Notes: generated by a model from the letters alone, not told the origin. A stretch of DNA of 51,386 nucleotides from Burkholderiales bacterium (GCA_028693355.1 JAQUVM010000005.1:1-51386); one strand, 5' to 3'. Positions 8,041 to 17,748 are shown, counted from the stretch's first letter. Numbers and translations are program-made.

Positions 8041-8319
8041 TTAACGACAGCCATTTAATAATGAAGCAGCTGAACTCTCCGCAAAGTCACATTTAACAGA
8101 TTTTTTTGTAGCCGTGTTAATGAATTTTACTTCATACATGCCATCATATCTATTATAAGTAACGTCGTACTCATTCTTAAGATTACATTTAGCTCTTACA
8201 TCACCTAGAGTAGTTGCAGAGTTTAATTTATAATCATTACAGTACAAGTTATTCATATCTAGGTCTGCAGCATAGCTTAAACTAGATGTCACACATAAAC
8301 AAAGTAATAGTTTTTTCAC
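8041..8319 (-). CDS. small secreted Cys-containing protein, copy B
   Basis: A 92-residue paralogue of the gene at 7695. A GTG at 8319 is the likely start: AAAGGA precedes it at the same distance as in copy A, and the signal peptide V-K-K-L-L-L-C-L-C-V begins there, with cleavage after S-Y-A. The mature part shares D-L-D-M-N-N-L-x-C, T-T-L-x-x-V-R-x-x-C, Y-E-V-[QK]-F, V-[RK]-C-[DN]-F and the terminal G-C-R. Copy A carries about 13 extra residues in the middle. The pair arose by tandem duplication, and the 22-base gap suggests one transcript. Confidence 0.75.
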   Translation of the reverse strand: MKKLLLCLCVTSSLSYAADLDMNNLYCNDYKLNSATTLGDVRAKCNLKNEYDVTYNRYDGMYEVKFINTATKKSVKCDFAESSAASLLNGCR

Positions 8320-8375
8320 AAAAAGTCCTTTCAAGTGTAAGTTGATCGCTCAATATACAGTTTGTATACATCCTT

Positions 8376-8384
8376 ATTCTATCA
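8376..8384 (-). promoter_or_regulatory. extended -10 promoter for the small secreted pair
   Basis: Read on the minus strand the site is TGATAGAAT, which fits TGnTAnAAT, about 57 bases before the GTG at 8319. TTGATA lies upstream with a short 14-base spacer. Confidence 0.4.
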
Positions 8385-8408
8385 TGATTTGTACATATCA
8401 AGCAAATT

Positions 8409-9335
8409 TTACGATAAATTAGGATTGGATGTTCTGCTTATATAACTACGACTTGCTAGTGCATCACTGAATCTTCCAGAACGCCCAGGGCTATTTAAAA
8501 ATACCATAATAACTGGTTTATTAGCAACCAAGCTATATAAAACTAAACAATGACCTGCTTCATTGATAAATCCGGTTTTTGAAACTTCAATTTTCATATT
8601 ATCTCCGCGAACTAATGAATCACTGTTTACATAACGGTGGGTATAGTTTTTGCTAAGCATTACGTCCGCAGCCTTAGTAGTTGAATCTTCTCTAATTAAA
8701 TCATACTGATATGCAGCTTTTACCATTTTGGCTAAGTCACTTGCTGTTGATTGATTATTAACAGTTAATCCAGTCGGGTCAAAAAATTTAGTGTTTTTCA
8801 TTCCAAGAGATTTTGATTTAGCATTCATTTGTGCTATAAATGGCTTCATGCCTCCAACGAATGTAGTTCTTGCAATCGCAGAAGCTGCACGGTTTTCAGA
8901 AGACATTAGTGCTAATAGGAGTAAGTCACGGCGTCGTAATTGCATACCAACTCTTAATCTTGATGTGGTATTTCGTAAATTGTCGACATCTTCTGAGGAT
9001 ATTGATACATAATCATCAAGATTTACTTTTGAGTCTAGAACGACCATTGCAGTCATTAGTTTTGTAATTGATGCAATTGGTAAAACTTGGTCAGAATTTT
9101 TATTTATATAAACATGGTTATTGTCAGCAGTAATTACTATTGCTGACTTTGAATTTAAACGAGGTATGCCATTAGATACTACAGTAGATTGTGTCTGGCT
9201 TTTTTTCTTTTTCTTTGGTTTTATTTTTTTAGCTTGTTGTGTCTTTTGAGGAGATTTTGTAGAATTATTTTGGCTAGTTGCATTTGCACAAAACGCTGCT
9301 AATATCAGAGTGCTTGTTAATATTATTTTACGCAT
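8409..9335 (-). CDS. pbpG: D-alanyl-D-alanine endopeptidase, S11 family (PbpG/PBP7-like)
   Basis: A 308-residue periplasmic serine peptidase acting on peptidoglycan cross-links. A signal peptide (cleavage near residue 19) is followed by a Lys-rich linker at 36-46. The three active-site motifs are intact: Ser89-x-x-Lys92 in A-S-I-T-K, Ser146-Glu147-Asn148, and Lys253-Thr-Gly in S-K-T-G-F. The absence of the extra C-terminal domain of DacA-type carboxypeptidases and the G-F-I-N-E-A-G-H-C signature favour PbpG. The ATG at 9335 is preceded by AGGA. It is divergent from the phosphodiesterase at 9492. Confidence 0.9.
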   Translation of the reverse strand: MRKIILTSTLILAAFCANATSQNNSTKSPQKTQQAKKIKPKKKKKSQTQSTVVSNGIPRLNSKSAIVITADNNHVYINKNSDQVLPIASITKLMTAMVVLDSKVNLDDYVSISSEDVDNLRNTTSRLRVGMQLRRRDLLLLALMSSENRAASAIARTTFVGGMKPFIAQMNAKSKSLGMKNTKFFDPTGLTVNNQSTASDLAKMVKAAYQYDLIREDSTTKAADVMLSKNYTHRYVNSDSLVRGDNMKIEVSKTGFINEAGHCLVLYSLVANKPVIMVFLNSPGRSGRFSDALASRSYISRTSNPNLS

Positions 9336-9392
9336 TAGTTAATCCTAGTATTCGTTATAGCTCTAAATTAATGAGCACATTATTTTAATGCA

Positions 9393-9416
9393 AAATATAC
9401 ACTTATGTGTATATTT
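9393..9416. promoter_or_regulatory. 10-bp perfect inverted repeat, possible operator
   Basis: AAATATACAC at 9393-9402 and GTGTATATTT at 9407-9416 form a perfect dyad with a 4-base centre in the 156-base gap between divergent pbpG and the phosphodiesterase gene. The position fits an operator shared by both promoters; no regulator can be named. Confidence 0.35.
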
Positions 9417-9491
9417 AGACTTTAAATATGTAATAATTTGTGCTGTCCTCTTTTTGAGAGTATGTTATTTCGTTGTAAAATACTGGATTAT

Positions 9492-10865
9492 ATGAATAAG
9501 ATTTATAAATACATAAAAAAAATATTGTTTAGCATTGTAATAATGTTCACACTTTCGTCATGCTCATCAGGAGTTAGTAATTCAAATGAGAATATACTTA
9601 TTATTACTGATATCCACCTAGATCCTTTTAATAGCTGTGGAACTTCGGTAACTTCAGATAGTAAATTATGTGTCCTTGGTTTGGTTAATGAATCAAACCC
9701 TGCTAATTGGCATTTTGCTGATAGCTTACCCAATAATTATGGTGAGGAAACAAATAATACATTTTTTATAAATGGATTAACTAATTTAACTACTATAGTT
9801 AAAGGGCAAAATATTAGCAAAATATTTGTTACTGGTGATTTACTAAGTCACGATTTTCCAACCCAATTTGAGTCATATGTGCCTAATGGCACACAATCTC
9901 AGCATACTGAGCTTGCTATTAATACTATGAATTATGTTTTGTATAAAATTAGCCAAGCTGTTCCTAATGCTAAAATTTATTATATATTTGGTAATAATGA
10001 TACAGACCAAAGTGATTATTCTTATCCTACCTCAGATTTTATGAAGTTAGCTGCAAGTAGATTAAACCAGTATATGGCATACCCAGAGATATTTAAAAAT
10101 AATTTTGCGAATGGCGGATATTATGCGATGCCATTAAATCAAAATGTAGATATTCTTGCTTTAAATATGAATCCATTGACAGTTGAAAATGAAGGTAATA
10201 TTATTGATGATAATATAGCCGAATCGCAATTTGTTTGGTTAGAAAACCAATTATATAATTTGCGTAGTAGAGGTAAAAAAGCTATTATATTACAGCATGA
10301 ACCATTTGGCGCAAATGTATTTGATATCGCGGATGGTTATAAGCCAGATTATAATATACAGCCTAAATATGGAGATAGATATCAAGCATTATATGGAAAA
10401 TATAATGACGTTATACAAAATTATTATTTTGGGCATTATCATATGGAAGACTATATGGTTGTAGAAAGTCTATTTGCGATGTCTACTCTTGGATTTAGTG
10501 TTGATTTTAATAATAATCCAGGGTTTAAAATTATACAACTTAGTGATAATGGTAGTTTAGTTAATTTTACTACATACTATAGCGATTATAATTTATCTAA
10601 TAGCTTGCAATGGAGTGAGCTATATAGCTTTCAGAATACATATGGAATAAATGCTACTGATGCAGTAAATTTTTTCTTTAATATTTCTAGAGGAGGTAAC
10701 AGTTTTTGGTCTAATTATGTAAAAAACTATAGTGGTGGTGCTACTTTTATGTCTGAAAGTAAAATGCCGATAAATAGTGAAAGTAATTGGGCGTATTATG
10801 AGTGCCAAATAAAGTATTCGGATATGACAAAATATTTACAATGTGTGGAGGGTAATGAGATATGA
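9492..10865 (+). CDS. lipoprotein metallophosphoesterase, acid-sphingomyelinase-like
   Basis: A 457-residue protein starting at the ATG that gives a proper lipoprotein signal (M-N-K-I-Y-K-Y-I-K-K, lipobox L-S-S-C, Cys24); longer in-frame starts at 9438 or 9462 would bury it. The calcineurin-type metal motifs appear in order: I-T-D-I-H-L-D-P, G-D-L-L-S-H-D, F-G-N-N-D-T-D, L-Q-H-E-P-F-G and F-G-H-Y-H-M-E-D. The D-x-H-x-D-P opening, the long C-x-x-x-A-N-W insert and the G-N-N-D pattern resemble acid sphingomyelinase-like phosphodiesterases. Substrate unknown: a phospholipid or nucleotide ester at the cell surface is plausible. Cys24 is followed by S-S-G, the tether seen in other probable surface lipoproteins here. 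Its stop overlaps the next start (ATGA). Confidence 0.8.
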   Translation: MNKIYKYIKKILFSIVIMFTLSSCSSGVSNSNENILIITDIHLDPFNSCGTSVTSDSKLCVLGLVNESNPANWHFADSLPNNYGEETNNTFFINGLTNLTTIVKGQNISKIFVTGDLLSHDFPTQFESYVPNGTQSQHTELAINTMNYVLYKISQAVPNAKIYYIFGNNDTDQSDYSYPTSDFMKLAASRLNQYMAYPEIFKNNFANGGYYAMPLNQNVDILALNMNPLTVENEGNIIDDNIAESQFVWLENQLYNLRSRGKKAIILQHEPFGANVFDIADGYKPDYNIQPKYGDRYQALYGKYNDVIQNYYFGHYHMEDYMVVESLFAMSTLGFSVDFNNNPGFKIIQLSDNGSLVNFTTYYSDYNLSNSLQWSELYSFQNTYGINATDAVNFFFNISRGGNSFWSNYVKNYSGGATFMSESKMPINSESNWAYYECQIKYSDMTKYLQCVEGNEI

Positions 10866-13063
10866 AAAAGAATTATATTAAAAATTATTTATTTAAAGAA
10901 TTAGTGCCGTTATTTAGTTCTAAATTTTTATTTGATGATGTAAAAGCAGCTTTATTAGTTACATTAGTTGCGATACCACTATCTTTATCAGTGGCTTTGG
11001 CAACAGGGGTTCCATATGAAACCGCTATAATATCAGCAGTAGTTGGTGGTGCTTTGGGAGCTATTTTTGGTGGTAGTAGACTTGGAGTAACAGGCCCTGC
11101 TATTGCGATGTCAGTATTGTTGGCAAGTACGATTGCTAATTATGGGTTTTCTGGACTATTAATTGTAGGGCTTATTTGTGGTGTTTTACAAATTGTTTCT
11201 GGGGTTATTAGACTCGGAAGGATTGCTCGGTTTATTCCGATGTCATTAATTTTAGCATTTGCATCTGGTATTGGTTTTCTTTTATTATTTAGACAGTTAC
11301 CACATATTTTTGGAATTAATACACAACCCGATGCTACTGTTATAGATTTTATTCGAGATTTTCATTTATATACACATAGTGGCGATATTATGGATGAAAT
11401 ATTGACAGTTATAACTATAGTTATCTTAGCTATGGCTCCTAAATTTTTACCTAGGTCGTATGCTTTTGTTTTAGGTGCCATTGTTCCAACTTTATTAGTA
11501 TTCTTTTTACACTTGCATGTAGATTTAGTCGGAAATTTTTCTTTTTCTGGATTACATGTAACAACAGATCATGTAATAACTACTGAGAGTATTAAATTAT
11601 TATTAATAACTGCTATTGAAGTTTTTGTTCTAGCCAGCTTGGAAACATTCTTATCAACTTCAGCGGTTGATTTAATGGGTAAAGGAGATTTACATAATCC
11701 AAATCAAGAATTAATTGGGCAAGGTATTGCGAATATTGGTGTGACCTTATGTGGCGGTATTCCTGTTACTGGGGTTGTGGCACGCTCTTCGATAAATGTA
11801 CTTTCAGGTGCAAAAACACGTAGAGCTGCTATATTTCAATCTGTATTTATTTTATTAGCATTAATCTATTTACCAAATGTAATTGCTGTAATTCCAACTG
11901 CTGTATTGTATGGTATTTTACTTGCCGCTGCTTTTAAGATGCTAGATATTGGTCAAGTAAAAAGATTAATGAGAAGCGGAAAATTAGAGTTTACTATCTA
12001 TATAGTTACATTCTTATCTATAATATTATTTGGTATCAATGGAATGCTAGTTGGTGTAGTATTAGCCCTAGGGGTTATGTTCTATAAAATACTAAATGCA
12101 AAATCAGATATAAAACTATGGACAAATAATGAAATATTACGTGTTGGAATAACTGGAAATATCTCGTTTTTCTCATATGATAAATTATTAAAAGTTCGTG
12201 AATTTATTGATGATAATGAAAATATCAAATTTGTGATTTTTGAATTTGGAATGGTGCATGGCTTAGATAGTAGTATTACTAAACAATTAATTGATATGAC
12301 AGTTGATTTTGATAAGCTTGGTATTAAGTCAATTATTCATGGAGCTAGTGATGAGCATTTAGCAATTATTCGTGCAAATAGGGTAAGGAAATCAACTTTT
12401 AGTATCACTGTGAATGAATATCAAATTAAAGAAATTATAGAAAAATCAGGGTACTCTCATTCAGCAACAGATGTACTTCGCCATGGTATTACTAAATATG
12501 TTTCTTATTATGCAAATGATAACCAAAAACTAATTAACACATTAGCACAAGGCCAAAAGCCTCATACGCTATTAATAACATGTTCTGATAGTCGCTTAAA
12601 TCCAAATGCATTTTTTTCAGCTAATATTGGTGAAATATTTATTGTGCGGAATGTTGGTAATGTAGTGCCACCATATATGCCTGATAATATTTATAGTGAA
12701 ATTGCTGCAATTGAATTTTCTGTCTCAGAATTAGGTGTACGCAATATTGTGATTTGTGGGCATACTGAATGTGGAGCAGTTAAAGCATCATACGCAACTG
12801 GAGAAGATAAGCTTGGTTATGTAGGACTTGATAATTGGCTTGGTCTAATTAAAGAAGGATTTCGTAAAAATAAACCAAAAGATGCTTATGATGGGGTTAA
12901 GGTAAACCTTCTTCATCAGGTTGAAAATCTAAAAACTTATCCCAAGATTGATGCAATGATTGCTAGTGGTCAAATCACTGTGAATGCTTGGATATATGAT
13001 GTTCATTCTGGACATATGCTTGAGTGGAGTGATGAGACTAAAGACTTTGTAGAAATAGTTTAG
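10862..13063 (+). CDS. SulP anion transporter-STAS-beta carbonic anhydrase fusion
   Basis: A 733-residue fusion. Residues about 20-420 form a SulP transporter with many membrane segments and the family signatures G-L-G-A-x-F-G-G-S-R-L-G-V-T-G-P-A and V-T-G-V-V-A-R-S-S-I-N. A STAS domain follows (about 430-525, F-E-F-G-M-V-H-G-L-D-S-S). The C-terminus is a beta carbonic anhydrase with zinc ligands Cys574 (C-S-D-S-R), His634 and Cys637 (H-T-E-C-G-A) and the Asp576-Arg578 dyad. SulP-anhydrase fusions are known and thought to couple bicarbonate movement to CO2 hydration, supplying carboxylases and buffering pH. The start overlaps the upstream phosphodiesterase stop by four bases, so the two are translationally coupled. 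Confidence 0.93.
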   Translation: MKKNYIKNYLFKELVPLFSSKFLFDDVKAALLVTLVAIPLSLSVALATGVPYETAIISAVVGGALGAIFGGSRLGVTGPAIAMSVLLASTIANYGFSGLLIVGLICGVLQIVSGVIRLGRIARFIPMSLILAFASGIGFLLLFRQLPHIFGINTQPDATVIDFIRDFHLYTHSGDIMDEILTVITIVILAMAPKFLPRSYAFVLGAIVPTLLVFFLHLHVDLVGNFSFSGLHVTTDHVITTESIKLLLITAIEVFVLASLETFLSTSAVDLMGKGDLHNPNQELIGQGIANIGVTLCGGIPVTGVVARSSINVLSGAKTRRAAIFQSVFILLALIYLPNVIAVIPTAVLYGILLAAAFKMLDIGQVKRLMRSGKLEFTIYIVTFLSIILFGINGMLVGVVLALGVMFYKILNAKSDIKLWTNNEILRVGITGNISFFSYDKLLKVREFIDDNENIKFVIFEFGMVHGLDSSITKQLIDMTVDFDKLGIKSIIHGASDEHLAIIRANRVRKSTFSITVNEYQIKEIIEKSGYSHSATDVLRHGITKYVSYYANDNQKLINTLAQGQKPHTLLITCSDSRLNPNAFFSANIGEIFIVRNVGNVVPPYMPDNIYSEIAAIEFSVSELGVRNIVICGHTECGAVKASYATGEDKLGYVGLDNWLGLIKEGFRKNKPKDAYDGVKVNLLHQVENLKTYPKIDAMIASGQITVNAWIYDVHSGHMLEWSDETKDFVEIV

Positions 13064-13064
13064 T

Positions 13065-13100
13065 ATAATAAAATCGCAGATTAATCTGCGATTTTATTAT
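13065..13100. terminator. perfect 36-bp palindromic terminator
   Basis: The whole 36-base segment equals its own reverse complement, with a GC core (TCGCAG) between A and T tracts. It lies two bases after the SulP fusion stop and serves the convergent permease as well. Confidence 0.88.
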
Positions 13101-13116
13101 TTATTAATATAAAGTA

Positions 13117-14655
13117 TTATTTAAATTCCTTTTGATTAACTAAAAACTTATACATAATCAAAGATATTACAAAGAAAGATCCTAACCCAATTGGGGTATT
13201 TAACTGTTCCATATCATGTAAATGACCAAATCCAGTTACAATAAACATGTAAGCAAAAATTGACCAAGAAGATAAAAAGCTTTTAAATGATTTTTTTGGA
13301 TTTAATCTATATGCAGTAAAACAATACACAATCATAAAAAAGATATGTATGATTAGTGATAGTAAGAGAGGATCTGTACCACATTGAGTTAATAAATAAC
13401 TCACGATTAAGAATGAAATTATGCTACCAAACCCACCTAAAGGTAATTTAAATGTGCGAATTTCAGTTGGCTTATCTTTACGTAGTTTAGCAAATGCAAT
13501 TGGAATAGCTACGCATGAAATTAACTGAAATACTGTTACAACCACCATAATTTTTTGCCAGGTATCAAAAAATAAAGAAATTATAAAACAAATTGCCAGT
13601 GTAAACAATAAAGATGTACGAGACATCATAAATTGTTGATTTACTTTTGCAAATATGCTTGGCATTTGTTTATCTTCACCCATTCCTTGTAACATTCTAG
13701 CGCCTGACCCTAAGTAAATGCTACCACATCCAGATGGGCTAAGTGCTGCATCAGCATATAATAATATTACTAACCAATTTAGCCCTAATAAAGCGGCTAC
13801 ATTTGCTAATGGTGATTTAAAATCTAGTGAATGCCACCCTTGGGTTGCAACTTGCACTGGGTCAATTGCGCCTAAGAATGAGATTTGTAAAATTAGATAT
13901 ATAACCAAGCAAACAGATACAGAACCAATTAATGCTAATGGTAAATTTCGCTGAGGGTTTTTAATTTCTTTGGCAAATACTGTGATTAAACTAAATCCGT
14001 AAAAAGCATAAAAGATTCCACATGATACAATTGCTGTAAATATATTTCCAACTCCATATGGTACAAATGTGTCTTTATATGCTGTAAAATTTTCGGTATG
14101 AAATGCACCATACATAAAGATAAAACCTGTTGCTGCAGGAACCACAAATTTGATAGTAGTAATAAAATTATTCGTTTTAGCTAATAATTTAATACCCCAA
14201 TAGTTTAATAAACCGTATGTAGCCATAATTAACCAGACTGCTGCAAGACCAATAATAGTGAGGCTTCCTGAAGGTGTATACATAATTTCTTCAACTGGTT
14301 TATACGCATTACCAAGGTAATTAATAGTTGCAACTGCTTCTGAAGGAATAATAGCAACCATAGCAAACCAGTTTGATATAGCAATAATAAATCCATAGTC
14401 ACGGTTATGTGTAATTGAGAGTAAGCGTGAAAATAGTCCAGTTTCCTGATACATGGTGGCTATTTCGGCAAGTAATAGTGCGAGCAATAATGCAATAGAT
14501 GCACCAACTACCCAAGAAATAATAGATGCAGGCCCCACAAATTTGGCTGCAAAATAACTTGCAAATAACCACCCGCTTCCTACTATGGATCCTACTCCAA
14601 TTGCTATTGCTGAGAATAGGCTTGGTGTTTTTCCAGAACCTTCAATATATGCCAT
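13117..14655 (-). CDS. APC-family amino acid permease
   Basis: A 512-residue integral membrane protein. The ATG at 14655 is chosen because a strong GGAGG (14662-14666) precedes it; the frame is open nine codons further but without a better site. The first membrane segment has the APC signature A-I-A-I-G-V-G-S-I-V-G-S-G-W-L-F, and about twelve hydrophobic helices follow, with the conserved F-x-A-F-Y-G-F-S and E-I-K-N-P-Q-R-N-L-P of amino acid-polyamine-organocation carriers. The substrate cannot be told. It is a single-gene unit between two hairpins. Confidence 0.88.
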   Translation of the reverse strand: MAYIEGSGKTPSLFSAIAIGVGSIVGSGWLFASYFAAKFVGPASIISWVVGASIALLLALLLAEIATMYQETGLFSRLLSITHNRDYGFIIAISNWFAMVAIIPSEAVATINYLGNAYKPVEEIMYTPSGSLTIIGLAAVWLIMATYGLLNYWGIKLLAKTNNFITTIKFVVPAATGFIFMYGAFHTENFTAYKDTFVPYGVGNIFTAIVSCGIFYAFYGFSLITVFAKEIKNPQRNLPLALIGSVSVCLVIYLILQISFLGAIDPVQVATQGWHSLDFKSPLANVAALLGLNWLVILLYADAALSPSGCGSIYLGSGARMLQGMGEDKQMPSIFAKVNQQFMMSRTSLLFTLAICFIISLFFDTWQKIMVVVTVFQLISCVAIPIAFAKLRKDKPTEIRTFKLPLGGFGSIISFLIVSYLLTQCGTDPLLLSLIIHIFFMIVYCFTAYRLNPKKSFKSFLSSWSIFAYMFIVTGFGHLHDMEQLNTPIGLGSFFVISLIMYKFLVNQKEFK

Positions 14656-15003
14656 AAATGACCTCCATGATATTGAAATCAAAATTAAATTAAATTGTAG
14701 TAACTATACTTTTTTTAAGTAAATAATATAGATAAGAATAGTTGTTATTATATGCCCAAATGCTAAAAATTGATAATTGTTGAAGGTAAATAATTGTCTG
14801 ACTTGCATATAGTTTATGTTTTTTATGGTGGATTGATGCGTTATTATTGATGTTAATCAGGATGTTATGCTAACGGTTATATGGCGCGATAATTTGCTAC
14901 AATGCTTAAGATTATATAGGTATAACATTGATTATTTCATGGTTACATATGATGGAATTTAAATTTTATATTATGAGCTTTAATATATTTTAACTATCTA
15001 TAA
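14656..15003. other. 348-base intergenic region, permease leader
   Basis: No gene is visible on either strand. On the minus strand TATAAT at 14752-14747 is a good -10 for the permease, giving a leader of about 85 bases. The part next to corA (14900-15003) is A/T-rich without a clear hairpin. Confidence 0.4.
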
Positions 15004-16074
15004 TTATATCCATTTTTTACGGCGAAAAAATAATATCATTCCACCTGTGATAGCTCCCATAAATGCTAAAGCTATTGGATAGCCATAATGGCTTTCTAAT
15101 TCTGGCATATATTTAAAATTCATACCGTATAAACTAGTAATAAATGTAATTGGTATAAAAATTGTTGAAATAATAGTTAGTACTTTCATAACTTCATTCA
15201 TTTTATTCGTTACTAATGATAGGTAAATATCCATGATACTAGATACCATATCGCGTAGAGTTTCAACTGTATCTATCGCTTGAATTACATGATCATATAG
15301 ATCACGTAAATATAAGCGTGTAAATGCTGTGATAAATTTTTGATCGGATTGCAATAAATGACTAATTTCTTCACGAATTGGCCAAATTGCTTTTCGTAAT
15401 ATTAGCAATTTGTGCTTAAGTTGAAAAATATCTCGTGCATTTTTTTGAGTAGGGTTTAATATTATATTTTCTTCAATTTGCTCAATTCTATCACCTATTT
15501 TTTCTAGAACAACAAAATATTGATCTATAGTAGTATCCATTAATCTATATGCTAGGTAATCACTACCATTTTCAAGCATATTCACTCCATAGCCAGTTTG
15601 TAATCGTTCACGAACCATGTCAAATGCAGTACATGGGCTTTCTGTGAAAGATATAATAAATTTATTGCCAACTACAATACTTAACTGTTCTGTATTTACC
15701 TGATTTAATTTTGTATCCCAAGTTAAAATCTTGAGGGTAACAAAAATATAATCATCAAAACTCTCAATTTTAGAGCGCTGTGAAACATTGAGGATGTCTT
15801 CAACTGTTAGCTTATGTAATTTATATTGGACAGCTATTTCTTGAACTATTTCAATATTTTGTAGACCATGTACATGTATCCATGTAACGTGATTATCTAG
15901 GGCTTTTATTTCTTGAATATTAATCTTTGTATTTATGTATTGACTAAACTCTTGATTATTATAAGATGCAACTGTGATAGTAGGTACAATATCTTGCATA
16001 CTTCCTGTATAGGTTAGTGTACCTGGTTGTTGTCCTGTTTTTTTAACACGCTTTTTAATATCTGTTGCACTCAT
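15004..16074 (-). CDS. corA: CorA magnesium/cobalt transporter
   Basis: A 356-residue member of the CorA family of pentameric divalent cation channels. The large N-terminal cytoplasmic domain (about 1-290, with a long helical stalk) is followed by two C-terminal membrane helices; the selectivity motif G-M-N lies at the end of the first in L-Y-G-M-N-F-K-Y-M-P-E, and the protein ends with the usual basic tail R-R-K-K-W-I. The acidic loop after G-M-N is present (P-E-L-E-S-H-Y-G). It stands alone, with a well-formed promoter upstream. Confidence 0.94.
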   Translation of the reverse strand: MSATDIKKRVKKTGQQPGTLTYTGSMQDIVPTITVASYNNQEFSQYINTKINIQEIKALDNHVTWIHVHGLQNIEIVQEIAVQYKLHKLTVEDILNVSQRSKIESFDDYIFVTLKILTWDTKLNQVNTEQLSIVVGNKFIISFTESPCTAFDMVRERLQTGYGVNMLENGSDYLAYRLMDTTIDQYFVVLEKIGDRIEQIEENIILNPTQKNARDIFQLKHKLLILRKAIWPIREEISHLLQSDQKFITAFTRLYLRDLYDHVIQAIDTVETLRDMVSSIMDIYLSLVTNKMNEVMKVLTIISTIFIPITFITSLYGMNFKYMPELESHYGYPIALAFMGAITGGMILFFRRKKWI

Positions 16075-16108
16075 TCTTATTCCAGAAAATAGTATTGTGT
16101 ATCAGAAT

Positions 16109-16136
16109 TCTATAGTATTTTGTCTGGTATTGTCAA
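16109..16136 (-). promoter_or_regulatory. sigma70-type promoter of corA
   Basis: On the minus strand a perfect TTGACA (16136-16131) is followed after 16 bases by TATAGA (16114-16109), about 35 bases before the corA start. This is the best -35 in the window. The rest of the 230-base gap up to the MFS remnant has TATAAT at 16254-16259 facing the other way. Confidence 0.6.
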
Positions 16137-16304
16137 TTAAGTATAATACAATATATATACTCTTTATTTGTCAATCTTGGGTTTTGCAATACTTTAAAAC
16201 ATATTTGCTTAATATAAATGGAGTAGATAATAAAATTCCAATAAATTATGTACTATAATATGCTTTTAGTAAAAATATAAAATAATATTTAAATGAGATT
16301 ATAG

Positions 16305-16813
16305 ATGAACATTTATTAAAGGCAGTTGTTAATATTGCTGCCAATTTTGAATCTAATTTGCGGTTTGACGATTGACTTGTACGCACCATCACTATCAGAA
16401 ATTCGTAATTATTATGGTATTTCACAAAATACCGCCCATAGTAGCATCACAATTACAGTTTTGGGATTTGCGTTTGGACAATTTATCTTTGGATATTTAT
16501 CTGATTACTTTGGCAGAAAATCAACTATTTTAGTTGCATTAGTTTTATATTTACTAGCATCTCTTGGAATAATAATGTCTGGTGATGTATTGATATTATT
16601 AATTGGTAGATTTTTGCAGGGTATTGCAATTGGTTCTTTTGCGATTAATTCACGAGCTGTAGCGGTTGATGATTTTTCAGGGGTAAATTAGGTGCTATTT
16701 CATTATTTGGGATTTTATCAATTCTTATGGTATCGATGGTATATTTAGCACTTAATTTAATACAAATTATTTTATATGTTAGTTCAAGAGTCTTATCTGT
16801 ATCGATAAGTTGA
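16305..16813 (+). pseudogene. broken Bcr/CflA-type MFS transporter, N-terminal remnant
   Basis: The ATG at 16305 opens M-N-I-Y and meets an in-frame TAA at codon 5, then the same frame continues R-Q-L-L-I-L-L-P-I-L, the usual start of Bcr/CflA drug exporters. It goes on through T-I-D-L-Y-A-P-S-L, the loop-2 signature G-Y-L-S-D-Y-F-G-R-K-S and Q-G-I-A-I-G-S-F, then stops at 16689-16691 after D-D-F-S-G. Reading resumes in another frame as G-K-L-G-A-I-S-L-F to about 16810, as expected for a one-base loss within the GGGG run at 16680-16683. Only about four of twelve helices remain before dapD. A TTG at 16326 could start a 121-residue stub, but this cannot be a working transporter. Confidence 0.8.
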
Positions 16814-16861
16814 CCTAAGAAGTGTCTCAAGAAATATAGTGTACCTATGATTAGCATGCGG

Positions 16862-16867
16862 TATAAT
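16862..16867 (+). promoter_or_regulatory. -10 box of dapD
   Basis: TATAAT, the perfect consensus, lies 29 bases before the dapD ATG in the short gap after the MFS remnant. No good -35 is seen. Confidence 0.5.
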
Positions 16868-16896
16868 ATAAGTCTTAATTTAGTCAGAGATTTATT

Positions 16897-17709
16897 ATGG
16901 AAAACTTAAAAAATATTATTGAAAATGCCTTTGCAAAGTTGCCAGAGTTAGACTTGCAATGCAATGAATTACGTAGTGCTGTAAATGAAGCAATTGATTT
17001 ATTAGATAGCGGAAAACTACGTGTTGCAGAAAAAATTAATGGAGATTGGGTCACTCATCAATGGATTAAAAAAGCAGTTTTATTATCTTTTAGATTAAAT
17101 GGAAATAAAACTGTAGATGCAGGATTTACTAAGTTCTATGATAAAGTACCTTTGAAATTTGATTCGTATACAGATGATGATTTTGTTGCTGGCGGTTTTC
17201 GTGCTGTACCTGGCGCCTTGGTTCGTAAAGGTTCATATATTGCCAAAAATGCAATTTTGATGCCAAGTTATGTAAATATTGGTGCATATGTGGATGAAGG
17301 TACTATGGTTGATACATGGGCTACTGTTGGTTCATGTGCCCAAATTGGTAAAAATGTACATTTGTCTGGTGGGGTTGGAATTGGTGGTGTATTAGAGCCA
17401 CTTCAAGCAAACCCAACAATTATTGAAGATGGATGCTTTATTGGTGCTCGTTCCGAAGTCGTTGAGGGTGTTATTGTCGAAGAGGGAAGCGTGCTTAGTA
17501 TGGGTGTATTTATAGGTCAATCTACTAAAATATATGATCGTACAACTGGTGAAATTTTTTATGGCCGCGTTCCTGCATATTCTGTTGTGGTTCCTGGTAA
17601 TTTACCAAGTCCTGATGGATTATACTCTACGTATGCTGCAATTATCGTAAAAAGAGTAGATGCTAAAACAAGAAGTAAAACGTCAATAAATGATTTATTA
17701 AGAGCTTAG
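16897..17709 (+). CDS. dapD: tetrahydrodipicolinate N-succinyltransferase DapD
   Basis: A 270-residue left-handed beta-helix acyltransferase of the succinylase branch of lysine and meso-diaminopimelate synthesis; it transfers succinyl from succinyl-CoA to tetrahydrodipicolinate. The N-terminal helical domain (about 1-100, with [16 protein letters not shown]) is followed by hexapeptide repeats from about 110 to 220, including [28 protein letters not shown] and [15 protein letters not shown]. Length matches the family. It has its own -10 box and terminator. Succinyl-CoA supply links it to the sucAB block. Confidence 0.97.
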   Translation: MENLKNIIENAFAKLPELDLQCNELRSAVNEAIDLLDSGKLRVAEKINGDWVTHQWIKKAVLLSFRLNGNKTVDAGFTKFYDKVPLKFDSYTDDDFVAGGFRAVPGALVRKGSYIAKNAILMPSYVNIGAYVDEGTMVDTWATVGSCAQIGKNVHLSGGVGIGGVLEPLQANPTIIEDGCFIGARSEVVEGVIVEEGSVLSMGVFIGQSTKIYDRTTGEIFYGRVPAYSVVVPGNLPSPDGLYSTYAAIIVKRVDAKTRSKTSINDLLRA

Positions 17710-17715
17710 TTTTAT

Positions 17716-17748
17716 AAAACACCGCACTTTTTTATTGCGGTGTTTTTT
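17716..17748 (+). terminator. dapD terminator
   Basis: An 11-bp stem (17716-17726 with 17736-17746, GC core ACCGCA) with a 9-base loop is followed by T residues, seven bases after the dapD stop. Confidence 0.88.
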
